DNA of 64,000 nucleotides from Aphrocallistes beatrix (lineage: Eukaryota > Porifera > Hexactinellida > Sceptrulophora > Aphrocallistidae). How positions within the stretch are numbered: position 1 is the first letter of the stretch; every line of letters starts with the position of its first letter. Below the pieces are notes generated by a model that worked only from the letters and a program-made list of their open reading frames with translations, was not told the origin of the DNA and did not search any database. Shown here piece by piece: positions 1 to 11,484 of the stretch. The stretch is from positions 539,001 to 603,000 of the forward strand of contig OY725506.1 of NCBI GenBank assembly GCA_963281255.1. The letters run 5' to 3'. Position numbers and translations under genes: made by a program.

Positions 1-2775
1 AGATGCTCTCTCAGTACATTGGAATGTGATATTGTAAATCAAGTACATTTATGTACAGTACATACAGCATAAGTATCTGAGTAGTCGACTACGGAGTTTA
101 TCCTACTAACAATTAGGTTACGCCATAATCAGGATACATTCTTTTCCATCTCGCTTGACGTACATTCTTGACGCAGTTTATACTGAAACCGCCTCATAAC
201 GTTTGCTGATGTTTTGTTATAATAAATCGCTCATAATGTTGATAGATTTCAGTCATTACAATTAAGCACTCTGCGCAAGGAAAATAAACACTATTAAGTC
301 GAGGATGTGGTTTAGTGAAATTGCAATACCAGAATTGCGTGTTTAGGATTTAAATGTAAACATCACACTATGGTGTGAAATAGGATAGTTTTAGAATGAG
401 TTAGAGGAATAAGCAAATATATATTTAGAAGTTTAAACATATGAAGATGTTAAATGAGATTTATCCGTAGTACAATATATTGTAGAAACTAAGGTTTGCT
501 AGCTCTATAGAATTTAGGCATAAAGGTTTGTAGTGACCTTTCGTAAGTCGAATTATCTTGTCTATCGTACGAATATTCTGAATACCTTTAGGAATGTTTA
601 AAAAATTTACTTAGTATTTTTAAATATTATATAATAATCACAAAATGTACAACACTGTGCGCAAATTACACATCGAAAATATTTGTTGAATAATAATGAT
701 TGGTTATAAAGGTTCATCGGGACAACAGCATTGGAGCATTGCTATTTGGAGCCGACTGTATATAACAAATTATCTGTCTTGATTATATTGGAAGTCTTGC
801 TGAAACAAATTTACCATTAACAGTGGCTTAATTATGCTCCAATGGAGTAGTAGCACCTTCTATCTAATTGGATTTTATCTATTCTAACATGTTGTTGATG
901 GGGAAAGTTAATAAATCTGTTCAATTTGACTACCAGCTCAAATCATCAACCAAAACAATCTCAAATCGAATTAACTTTAATTTAATTAAAAAAATCCCCC
1001 AGCGTGAGTTAACAATGTAATAATTAATTGTTTACCCAAACATGCATGTAAAAGCATACTATGTAAGCACGCGTTACCGCCATGTGTCGTGTTGGAATAT
1101 GGGAATCTCTGTTTACAAGAAGTTAAGTGGGCTTAACTCCACAAACAGGAATATCGTTTGAAAATAGATGACTAGACTCTCTGTATCTTCCATTTTTATA
1201 TATACAGTTCTCACTAAGTTCTCACTATAATCATTACGCATGAATTGAAAATTAATTGAGCAATCAAGTCACAATTTGCCGTCAAAACAAGTACTTTGTC
1301 AACAATAAAATTTGATTAGAAACGTGTTTACCACTGAAATAGCGTTTCAGTTGTTTACTCCTCCTATCTTCCAGCAAGCTGAGTCAAAGTTTAGTGCTAA
1401 GTTTTTAGTTCTAAGTTAATCGAATCAGAGAAAGATTTTTCGACTAAGTTAATTAATTTAAAGATAAAACTAAACTTCCTAAACAATGAGTAACGGTCAA
1501 GAGATGTAGATAAACCAGTTCAACAATGTAATACGTCTGAACTAACTCACATCAAGGGATGGATAAACACAAGTCTAGTAATCTACTTAACGATAAAGTT
1601 ATTATCCTGAAATATCCCACAAGGACATTTAACTAACTTGCGTCAGATCTGAGATAAGAATGTTATCGGACCTTCCTTCGTCTCATTACTTAATAGATTT
1701 CAGACCTACGCACATACATATCAAAATCAATTGAAACTGGGGTTATCTTTCTTCGTAAAATGTATATTCTGATTGCTAACCAACTAGTTCCACTCTTAAA
1801 TATCTCAGATTGATAAATCATTTATATTACGTTTCTGGCGGAGTGTGTGGGTTAAAACTCATACGAGTGCTAGATGCAGTCTTTAGTATCATGAACTTTA
1901 GGCTACGTAGAGAGAATTGATATTATTCTGTAGTGAGTTATGGAACTTGATAGAGTATGTGATGCCTCGTTTTCCACGTCAATCCTTATCTAGAAACTGA
2001 GTCACTGTTAGTATTGAATCTGATGAGACTGTATATTTTGATCAGGAAAAACAATGTAGAATTTGTATTCATTAGTATTGATTTCTGATCAAAGCTCTAC
2101 ATTGGCCATTGTTATAAAGGTTTAGTAGACACTAATCTCTTCACAATAAATTCCATCTTCGCATGTATCGATCTAAAATTCTTGCAAATTCCACGATTTA
2201 TCATAGCAGTTTTGTTGCAACAGATTTAGCTCCAAATTATTCCTCTAAGTTTGAAGTCGCAATTAATTAACTAATTTGATGCATAATAATTCAGAGAAAA
2301 ACATTGCAAAACAATATTGTTGATATCATCATCCAAACTCGAAACCTGTTACAATAGACAATTCCATAAATGCAACGTAAAAGTACAAAATACGTTTACA
2401 TATTCTGCGAATTCTAATATTAAAACTACTTTGCTATGAGATTTGCAGAACTAAACATAATTGATTCATTTTCAAATAATGCAAGCGTATAATACTAAAC
2501 TATTTCAGCAGGTAGTTTTCTCCCAGTACAACTATAAGATAATAGATAGCATATTAATTTTCAGCTCTACATTGTTGGTTATGTTTATGTATCACATAAT
2601 TATTGATGTTTACAAAGGTTAGGTTTGGCTTGCAACACACGTTGTCATTCTCTGCATCCTCCATATAAATATTTTGTCAAGTGAAAACTTTCAACAGTAA
2701 TAGAAATTTATTTTTATAAAGGCATCAAAAGAACAAATTAAATGATCACAAAATTTATATTTCCAATATTAACTA
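1..2775. other. gene-free AT-rich stretch
   Basis: No coding region with recognisable protein similarity, no splice-framed exon and no clear repeat pair was seen here. Open frames are short and have the composition of AT-rich noncoding DNA. Confidence 0.5.
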
Positions 2776-2777
2776 TA

Positions 2778-3530
2778 CAGGGTGGCTCATAAGTTCTGTG
2801 ACAAGCTTCGTTAAGTATAAAATTTTTTATACTCAAACAATCTTAGTTATTATAGTCTTTAGAGATTGTAATTCGAATATTTTCAATGATTTTAAAAGAT
2901 TTTTCGAGTCTAAGACTTGGAACTGTGTTTTGTATGGTGAATTTTATGGGGAAAAATGTGTCCTGGCACGCAGCGAAAATCGCGAATTAAGGTCACTACT
3001 TCTGTAAAGAATGTCTTCATAATCGATGTTCTATGACGATTTAGCACCAGATACCTTTCAATCACCATGGAAATATTTCATAAATCCATTGAATTCATTA
3101 TCAGAAACGAGAGAAAGTTATTATTTCACGAGATCAAAATATGTACATTTTGCAAAATCACCCAAAATCTGATCCAAATGGTTCTCAATATGTACTGATA
3201 TAAACATCTTATATTTCTACAAATTTAGAGTGTTCGAGGAAAATGTGAGAGCCAATTTTTCCTAGAATTTGAAGACTCTAGAAAGATAATTTGAAAAGCA
3301 GTGGGCCCTGATTCTCGATTTTCGCTGCGTGCCAGGACACATTTTCCCCCATAAAAATCACCATACAAAACACAGTTCCAGGTCTTAGACTCGAAAAATC
3401 TTTTAAAATCATTGAAAATATTCGAATTACAATCTCTAAAGACCTTAATAACTAAGATTGTTTGAGTATAAGAAATTTTATACCTAACGAAGTTTGTCAC
3501 AGAACTTATGAGCCACCTTGTATACTATAG
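2778..3530. mobile_element. mariner-ended foldback element with ~225-bp inverted arms
   Basis: The left end reads CAGGGTGGCTCATAAGT and the right end is its near-perfect inverse (CTTATGAGCCACCTTG). TA dinucleotides flank both sides (2776-2777 and 3531-3532). The two arms (about 2778-3000 and 3303-3530) are inverted copies of each other, differing at scattered sites. Ends of this type with TA duplications are typical of Tc1/mariner elements. The roughly 300-bp centre holds no transposase, so this is a non-autonomous foldback. Each arm contains a similar short open frame on opposite strands, which is a by-product of the inverted duplication. The inverted similarity continues beyond the TA sites (attaacta / tagttaat). 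Confidence 0.85.
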
Positions 3531-3532
3531 TT

Positions 3533-5476
3533 AATAATGGCTCTCATCAGTCGTCATTGTGTAGTGGATTTAAAGATAAATAACTTTAAAATAATTGTTG
3601 TGAGCAGAGTTTGTTGGTTTACTAGTTTTGATAAATAAGATTGTTATTAACCATGACTAAAGACACTGATACGATTAGAGCAGTCTATTTTGATTTCAAG
3701 CGTTTACATTGGTCAACAAAAGTAACTTCAACACAATCTCTTGTTTTTAGATGATGGTAGTTGTACTGTGATCTGTGCAACACATTCTAATTAAATGCCC
3801 TTCAATTAATCAAAAATGATTCGTCGTTACTGTTCACACAAACAAAATCAGTTACAATAAGACTGAACTAGTAGCCTCGATTAGTTTCCAAATTTTGTTA
3901 CTTATGCTAGCTGTATTGGATAATTCTAATGGAGAGTGTAGACAACACACGATGGTAATTTTCAAGTCTAGAGTGCAAGAAGGTAACACGGAGATGCAAC
4001 GATAGGAGTAGGAGCGAATTGGTAGGAGACAGTCTGTCCTTTGAAAGAGCAAGTGAATCAAATCTAAAATAACTGACAACAAGGTGTAAACTTATGTAGT
4101 AATTGGTTAGGAGAAATTAATGATTTTGGTAGATCAGTTTTTTAGCACAACTCCTATTATAGGAGATGTCTTATTGCTAGAGACGATGTTGAAGCCATCC
4201 AGGCCATTCTGAGAAATATAGCGGACTGATCGATGCCAAACATCCTTATATGGTATAGACCTATACCTAGTATAAGGATTATTCATATTTTCACACCTTC
4301 CCATAAAAGCTGCTAAATAGTATTGATCAATCAAATAACATGATTTCATTGATTCAGCTGCTTGCACTGTGATTGGTTTATAGAACTGCAACGTACATTA
4401 TGACTACAAAAGTCCAATGATTCTATGAGCAATATAATTGGCTTAGTTTACCGATATTACTTTAACATAAACATTATCGTATTAAAATAAACAAATTCAC
4501 CATATACGTGCCACAGTACTCCATAATCCGACACCATTTCTACCACAATACCAGACAGTTCACATTATACTGTATGTATAATTCTACAGTTTTCCTAACT
4601 ATGTTCTAATATAAATTCCAAAGCTGTGAACAAAGTTGTATAATTAATACAAAAATGAATAAAAACCATTAACAGATTTGATAATGAATGCGCAAAGTGG
4701 AAGTTCTAGAAGAATTCTTAGTGTGTGTAGAAAGTATAGTTGTTAACTTGGCTTAGGTAACCCTGCATGCACTCTTCACGCTCAAACTAATGATGTTAGG
4801 ATGCTATTAGGTTAAAAATAGCTCACAATGGAAATGCGTAACTAATTTTAAATTGAATTACGAATAATTATTCATTAATTAAGTGCGAGCATATTAAACT
4901 AATTAGTTTTCCTACTACTATATACTAGAGTGTACTCTTTCTTGTAATGCTGATGGCCGTAACCTCTCCTTTGTAAAAAATATATTTTGTTTTAGGAGTT
5001 AACATTTTCAGGAAAGGTGTAATGACACTTGAAGATGTTTCAATCAAACACATTGGCGAGTTTTCAATGTGAGAAATTCACACATGTCCATTTTTCAATG
5101 CCAGAATATTCATATATGTAATCAATTCAAATTGAAACAGCTTAGTAATACTGAGCTAGATAGCATCAATTATTCAGATGAAAGACTCTAATTGATGGAA
5201 TATACTTTACATCTTTTGACTCGCTAATCGATTTTAAGTTTTCAAACCAATGCAATGCTAAACTCTGATAGATAGATGATATGATAAAATGTACTAATCT
5301 TGTACACGAGTTTCACAACAAACATGTGCAATGATAACATTGACATTTCCCCGGTCTATTTGAAACATGATATTCTGCATCACAAGATTGAAATAAGGGA
5401 ACACATGTGTTGTTAGTTCTGGGTGGAAACATTCAACTAATATTTTAGCAACAATTATATTATCATGCGTGAATCA
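3533..5476. other. gene-free stretch
   Basis: Two minus-strand open frames of 76 and 85 codons (3852-4082, 4134-4391) have no recognisable domains and no supporting context. Nothing else was seen. Confidence 0.4.
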
Positions 5477-5960
5477 TCCTTACTATTAAAACTCGATTAA
5501 TGTATATATATATATATGTAACGAATTGATTGAAGAAACTGCCAGGCACAGAAAGCTGATTTTGGCATGTGGGAGTCTTTTGGCTATGGCTCCACTAAGT
5601 TCTGACCTCATACCAAAATGTCGACTCATCATGGAATTATGACGTCATTGTCACCTTTTTTTATAATTAGAAATTTCAGTTTTTCGGCCATAACTCAGCC
5701 ATTTTAAGTGATAGAAGGCTGAAATTTTAATAGAATGTGTATATTAATATATCTCACATATGATACAACTATAGTTAAAAAATGACGACTCATCACTCTG
5801 TTATGACGTCATCATTACGCATCAAAAAAATTTAAAAAATTGAGAAATTTTGTGATTTTTCGTGCGATATCGATTATAACCGTAGGACAGACGTATTTAG
5901 AGATGCTATATCCCTTATAATTAATCAATGTATTAAGCGAAGTCAACTGCATATTATAAC
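5477..5960 (+). repeat. dispersed repeat family H, Helitron-like left end
   Basis: It begins with TCCTTACTATTAAAACTCG, followed by an AT microsatellite and a block starting GAATTGATTGAAGAAACTG. The same block recurs inverted at 16820-17186 and 46120-46316. A TC start near AT-rich sequence with no terminal inverted repeat resembles a Helitron 5' end, but the right boundary and class are uncertain. The repeat carries two TGACGTCA palindromes in ATGACGTCAT context (about 5640 and 5803). Confidence 0.55.
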
Positions 5961-8113
5961 ACCGTACTGCTAGTCAAATTATCAAACAAATGCTGCAATT
6001 TTAACTTCCTAAATGGAAAAAAATTATTTTCCCAAGAGTGTCTGTATTTTCCTGAGACACTCATACAACTACTTGAATCATATCAGTAATGAAAAAAATA
6101 GGGTAGTTATAAAACTTCTATCTCTCGAGGGATTTATTACCTAGACGCTAATTGCATTAGAACATCTAGACATGAATGATACACCCAAATAGATTACCGA
6201 GTCAAATAATTAGTGGAACTGAGAAGTCCATTAAGATGCTACTTTGATGAGCACATCTCTATTTCATGAGAAAAGTCTGATAACATTGCTCTGGCACAAA
6301 ATATATCTTTTAACTGTTAAAGAATCTTTTATTGAAGAGGTGGTTTCATGCAACTGGATCAATCATTAACATTCAACCATGATGATGTGTTCAGATATGT
6401 TGCAACCATTTTCACTATAACCTTAATTAAGTTCACCATACGTGTATATTATCCACACACAGTCTTGATAAATACATTGCTACATTACCCTATGGATAAA
6501 ATTGGACATTGGACATTTCATTGGTTAATTTATATCGAAGCTATGGTGGAACATTTGCTGAAGTTTTAAACACAGATGTATGTAGAGAGTATAAAGATCC
6601 AACTCATACTTAATATTCATGCACTTAGTTGTATTATCCTGGACTGAACTAGTCATTAATTCATGAAATCTTACGATCCAAAAGGTTAGCAAAACATTGA
6701 AATTGAATACTTGGCAACCAAATTACCTTAGAAATATTTGCTGCAGTCAAATCGCAACAAATGCTTTCATAAAATATTAGGAAGGGACATTTTTATATAA
6801 TGGATACCATTCTAAAAAAAAGGACGGGATGTTTTTGAACAGGAATTTTATCTCAACTTAAAAAAAACTACAACTAATGATATAATTTCACACCTACCCA
6901 TTAATATAACAAGCGGGCTTTTAGGTGATGGAATATTGGGCAACAAATATCAATTGTGTGTCTGTATACTCTTACTAATGTATATTTTAATATTTCAATG
7001 CTAACTTAAGAAGACAGAGCAAATACTTAATATCATGTAATTATTAAATCGAAGTTTAAGGGGCAATTTAAAATGGTTGCAAGCTGTAGAATGTAAGCAT
7101 ATATTAATTTAATATTTTTAGTATCATCCTGTATGATACTAAAAATAGAATGTCAATTGCTTACAACCAAAGTGGGGCAGTCGTTTCATTGAATTCTTTT
7201 GATCTAAAAGAGAAGACTGCATTAGCGAATATACAGGTGTATAAATTCCAAGAAATTCAAATTGATTTATATTGAAGGGAAATACGATATTCTTAATTAA
7301 ACCTTGTTATCTCAAAGTACTGTGATTTGATTCGTACTCAAATGTTATTTGATTAAAGTAATTATAGTGATTGCTGAAGTCGCTTTATCTTGTATACAAT
7401 TCAACATTGTGTTTATTACGAAATCTGCATAAAACAGGTGCATACTTTCGATGTTGCAACTTTGTCAGCCAAAGTAAGAGTGTGTAGGACATATCTATGT
7501 ACATAAAACTAACTGTCTAATTTGGAAGATGTAAACGAGGATGCTTAGAAGTTGCAACAATGTGGACATAAAAACAACAGTTAGCAATTACAGCCTCGCA
7601 ATCACTTGAAATATCACTGAATCACTGGATTGCGGCAACTAGCTTATGGTTTATTTATCGAGTAAATTTGCGTAGAGGTACATTCTACACTGAAAGGTAG
7701 ACGCAATGCTGTTTCGTCACATCATGAAAACGTTTCTATTCGTTATGATACACAAACATTATCAGTTAATCCTGAAATCATTGTCTACGTTAAGGAGCAT
7801 TATCCAGACACAAAAAGTATAATAGATTCCGTTTAAAAATAAAGAATAATTCACTTTCAAAAATATTAAGAATTATCCGTATAAGGAAACGATTCAAAAC
7901 ACAATTCAATAGAATCAATATATAAAGATAGTTTCTATTTATCCACTAGTCTCGCTGTGATGTGCTATAACACCAGCAGATACTAGGAACTAGCAGAATC
8001 CACGAATTGAAAATAGGCCACGTATTTAATCGTGTACAAAAAACTTTCATAAGAAGAAAACGCAGAGAAAGAAGAACTACTCACTACACACATTTATAAA
8101 GGATGCGAATATA
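5961..8113. other. gene-free stretch
   Basis: A 73-codon plus-strand frame (6348-6569) has no recognisable family and the AT-rich codon use expected of noncoding DNA. No repeat pair was recognised. Confidence 0.4.
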
Positions 8114-8142
8114 CAGTATGTCCCATAATTATTGAGACTATG
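8114..8142 (+). mobile_element. solo mariner-like terminal sequence
   Basis: CAGTATGTCCCATAATTATT directly after a TA resembles the outer end of a mariner-type inverted repeat. No matching right end was found, so this is probably a relic. Class and extent are tentative. Confidence 0.3.
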
Positions 8143-8764
8143 TATGATGAATAGGATGACTACAGTCTTGTGTTCGAACTTTAAAACCTATAAAGTCATT
8201 TGAATTTTATTATGCAGAATCAGCCAAAGGTCCATCACTGTATAGAGTTTCAGTGTACTTGCACTAGCAGCCTGGTGCTACAAGAAATTTACATTTATTT
8301 CCAATGAAGAATTAGTGATCCAACCTAACAGCTCGGAGTAGTATTGAGAATTCTGGAGGAGGCATATCTGTCTGTTAGCCAACAGTTTTGTTCAGAATTG
8401 GAGAGCAAAATTTACAAAAAGATATAACAAATTAAGATTGCAGGAGACAAAAAAAGGATACATGCAGAATCTAAGAATAGAAAGGGAAAGCACTGGGCTA
8501 TTTGCATAAAAAGATTACAGTCGGTAAATTTCCTTTAAATATTACAATATTTAGAGCAGTATTACTGTTGTAACAAATTTCCCTTCAAAATCGATGAGGA
8601 GACTTAACAAATCAAATGCAAAAAAGCACAAAAACTTTAGTAAAAAACTAATGTTCCAAAATATCTAATTTGTATTTGTCATTACATATACAAGTTGTAT
8701 TGGTCTGTAGAACTCAGAAGTAAGGCTGTTCATAAGTGGATACATAGTATAGAGTACGATTGAG

Positions 8765-8773
8765 TATAAATAG
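8765..8773 (+). promoter_or_regulatory. TATA box of the first TRIM gene
   Basis: TATAAATAG lies 56 bp upstream of the ATG at 8821. The second TRIM gene has the identical 9-mer 55 bp upstream of its ATG (33047-33055), which supports both as core promoters with very short leaders. Confidence 0.65.
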
Positions 8774-8820
8774 AGTCTGAAAGGGTATAGAATAAAGATA
8801 AAATAAAATAAAATTTCAAA

Positions 8821-11070
8821 ATGTCTAATTCATTTGACGAAAGCAAATGCAACATCTGCAAAAAACCATACACAAATCCCAAATTCCTTCAATGTTTTCA
8901 TGTTTTCTGCTGCGAATGTCTGCATGGCATACTTGACTCACAAAATAGAAGATTAAGTTGCAAAACTTGCAACGAATCGTTGGAAATGACCCACCAAGAC
9001 ATCGATGCACTCTTTGGACATTTGCCATTCCGATTAATCTCCGATTTACAGAGAAATATAGAGAAAATAAACCAAGACCCGAGCTCCATCTTGTGTACAA
9101 AATGTACGTATACTGATATTGGACCTAGAACAGCTATAGCCAATTTCTTCTGTATCCAATGCCAATTCTTCTTCTGTGAATTCGATGCAAAAGCTCACGA
9201 GAAATTTAAGCCCACTCACAACATTGTGCCGGTTGAGGATATTGCATACCGGCCGATTTCCCATCTACTCCCGCCTCAACCGGAAATATACTGCAAAGAA
9301 CACAAAGAATCAGAAATTAACGTTTACTGCCCAAGCTGTGATGTTGCTTGTTGCGAGCTTTGCGCTAGATTCTACCATATCAGACACGAAATAAAGTTAG
9401 TTCAAGATTCGGCAGAATTATTGAAGAAAAAGATAGAAGATCACTTTAAAAGCGCGAGAGAAATGCTTGACCAAATTTATAGCAGGCTACCTGGGTATAC
9501 GGAGCAAATGGAACAAGTTAGAACCGATAAAAAAAGAACTTTGGGAACTATGAATGACACTTTCAAAGAGCTTCAAGACACAATTGAGAGAAGAAGAGTT
9601 GAACTGGAAACGAAAATATCTGCATTTTACGATGAACAATCTAAAATAATCAAGAATTCCATCGAAGCGATGAGTAGCTTTGAGAAGAAAATTAGTAATG
9701 CTGAAAACCACCTCAAATCTTCACTCGAATTCTTCCCAAGTTACTACCTCTTCTCAATATCCGATGCAATTAACTCAAGATTAACCACCATCAAGGATTC
9801 CGTTCCTAGGAAACATTTGAAGGCAACCAGCATTGATTTTACGGTCCCATCGAATGAGCGAAAAGAATTTGAAAACAAAATAGCCAGCATTGGAATCCTA
9901 TCACAAAACACTAAGACGAATTTCAACAATTCTCAGGTGCTCGCTCCATCAAATTTCGGACTTTCAAATGACACCACGGTTCATTGCATTTCGCAAGATG
10001 AGGATAAACTTAGCATTTTGGTGTCAGAGAAAAGCGATGATAGCAAAAAAGTAATACAAAAAATTCACGTCATAGATCCTTGCCATCGAAACATAGAATC
10101 TATTAACCAATCAGATTCAATAGAAAATCCAACACAGATGGCTAAAATGACTTCTGGCCCCGTCCTAGTAACTGATTCGATCAATAGGAATGTAGTCGTC
10201 CTAAATGGGAATAAACCGAAACGGGTCCTAGGGGAAAAGGACAATTTGTCTCTAGTCGACCCAGTTAGCATCTCTGTTATGAAGCAAGGTGAGGAGAAAG
10301 GCCAAGTGGCTGTATACGACAAAAGAACAGGAGAAGTCACCGTTTTAGATAAAGACCTGGAAAAGGTAAATAAGATACCAGTGAAAGAAATGCCCGTAGG
10401 TAGACAGAGAAAAGGATCCACCAGTAGCGTCTACTCTGGGAATAGCTCGAGATCCAACTCCCGGCCTGGTTCCAGGATGAGCGAGGTTAGCACAGATAGC
10501 GGATTCGCAGGAAGTCGACCGACGAGTGGTGCTAACTTTTCCCCGGTTAGTGTAAACTCGGCCGTTGGTAAAATAAAGGAAATTCCATCGCAATACCTAG
10601 CAACGAACTCGAAGAACGAAATCATAATTGCAGATGAAGATGACGCAAGCTATACAGCATACACTCTTGAAGGCGCCAAGATACAGCGAGTCGACTATGC
10701 TAAACACTTTGAAGAGAGAAATGAAAAGAAACCTCTTGTGCGAGCCAATAGTAACAGTTTAAAACCGAACGTTACAAACATTAATACGGGATTGAAAAGG
10801 ACACACAGTGTGAAGAGGATATCAACCCAGTTAGAAAGATCGATTTCACCTAAAACGAGCAGAGAGCGAACCCTAATAACAACGGACAATCTAGACAACG
10901 TATACATTTGCAGGAACAAAACAGTCCTCACTTTTGACTCAAAAAACGCCTATAAAACGAAACAAAAACTGCCAGAAAACATTGATCCAGTTTCTTTCCT
11001 AATCAACTCATTCGGAGAAGCCTACATCTTGTCTTCGAAAGGAGAAATTCACCTATTCGAACGCCTATAA
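8821..11070 (+). CDS. TRIM-type RING/B-box/coiled-coil protein (intronless)
   Basis: Probable E3 ubiquitin ligase of the tripartite-motif type, 749 aa, starting at an ATG shortly after a TATA box. A C3HC4 RING is seen at residues 10-50 (C10, C13, C25, H27, C30, C33, C47, C50). B-box 1 spans about 92-133. B-box 2 spans about 158-189 with the order C158, H161, C170, C173, C178, C181, H186, H189. A charged coiled coil follows to about 330. The C-terminal half looks like a diverged beta-propeller (segments such as VTDSINRNVVVLNG) broken by a Ser/Arg/Gly-rich low-complexity stretch around 530-585. The C-terminus ends in a blade-like segment (AYILSSKGEIHLFERL). The architecture matches TRIM2/3/71-class proteins, but the NHL repeats are too diverged to assign an orthologue. 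It is uninterrupted across 2.25 kb and is a paralogue of the gene at 33102. Substrate unknown. Confidence 0.88.
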   Translation: MSNSFDESKCNICKKPYTNPKFLQCFHVFCCECLHGILDSQNRRLSCKTCNESLEMTHQDIDALFGHLPFRLISDLQRNIEKINQDPSSILCTKCTYTDIGPRTAIANFFCIQCQFFFCEFDAKAHEKFKPTHNIVPVEDIAYRPISHLLPPQPEIYCKEHKESEINVYCPSCDVACCELCARFYHIRHEIKLVQDSAELLKKKIEDHFKSAREMLDQIYSRLPGYTEQMEQVRTDKKRTLGTMNDTFKELQDTIERRRVELETKISAFYDEQSKIIKNSIEAMSSFEKKISNAENHLKSSLEFFPSYYLFSISDAINSRLTTIKDSVPRKHLKATSIDFTVPSNERKEFENKIASIGILSQNTKTNFNNSQVLAPSNFGLSNDTTVHCISQDEDKLSILVSEKSDDSKKVIQKIHVIDPCHRNIESINQSDSIENPTQMAKMTSGPVLVTDSINRNVVVLNGNKPKRVLGEKDNLSLVDPVSISVMKQGEEKGQVAVYDKRTGEVTVLDKDLEKVNKIPVKEMPVGRQRKGSTSSVYSGNSSRSNSRPGSRMSEVSTDSGFAGSRPTSGANFSPVSVNSAVGKIKEIPSQYLATNSKNEIIIADEDDASYTAYTLEGAKIQRVDYAKHFEERNEKKPLVRANSNSLKPNVTNINTGLKRTHSVKRISTQLERSISPKTSRERTLITTDNLDNVYICRNKTVLTFDSKNAYKTKQKLPENIDPVSFLINSFGEAYILSSKGEIHLFERL

Positions 11071-11241
11071 AAACTTAATTCCACATCTATTGTAAGCCTG
11101 CAATGTACGCCTTAATGATCAAATTTGGATGCATTATCCCATTTCACTTGTTTGCACGCATTTATATTATTAAACTCATGTTTCAAACCAAATTAGTTTA
11201 ACTTCAGACTACGCATTAGCAGTAGAGGCTCCACGGGGCCA

Positions 11242-11247
11242 AATAAA
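11242..11247 (+). terminator. polyadenylation signal AATAAA
   Basis: Canonical AATAAA about 170 bp after the stop codon of the TRIM gene at 8821-11070, the first seen in its 3' flank. Confidence 0.5.
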
Positions 11248-11324
11248 GTATAAAGTTGCTTTATACTTTTTGTATCAAAAGTAATGAATAGTAATAAGAT
11301 AAATTATATCAAAATTATTACTGC

Positions 11325-11466
11325 ATAGACGGTTAGAATAGCTGTAGATCGATATTTCAGCGTCTAAGATTAGAAAAATCTCCGGGGGGTTTGCCCCCCC
11401 AGACCCCTTATTTGCTTGCTTCGTTCGCTCAGGGCCCCCTAATCCAAAATGCGGGCTATGCCCCTG
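11325..11466 (+). repeat. dispersed repeat with G/C-run hairpin (copy 1)
   Basis: The segment containing AGCTGTAGATCGATATTT, then a GGGGGGTTTGCCCCCCC hairpin, recurs in inverse orientation at 55770-55875 inside a LYAR intron. The C/G-run hairpin stands out in AT-rich DNA. Class unknown. Confidence 0.6.
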
Positions 11467-11484
11467 TTTAAACGCTGATCTCAT

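Noticed and set aside
2798-3500. Similar open frames on opposite strands (69 and 91 codons)
   Set aside because: They lie in the inverted arms of the foldback element and do not resemble a transposase, so the similarity comes from the duplication.
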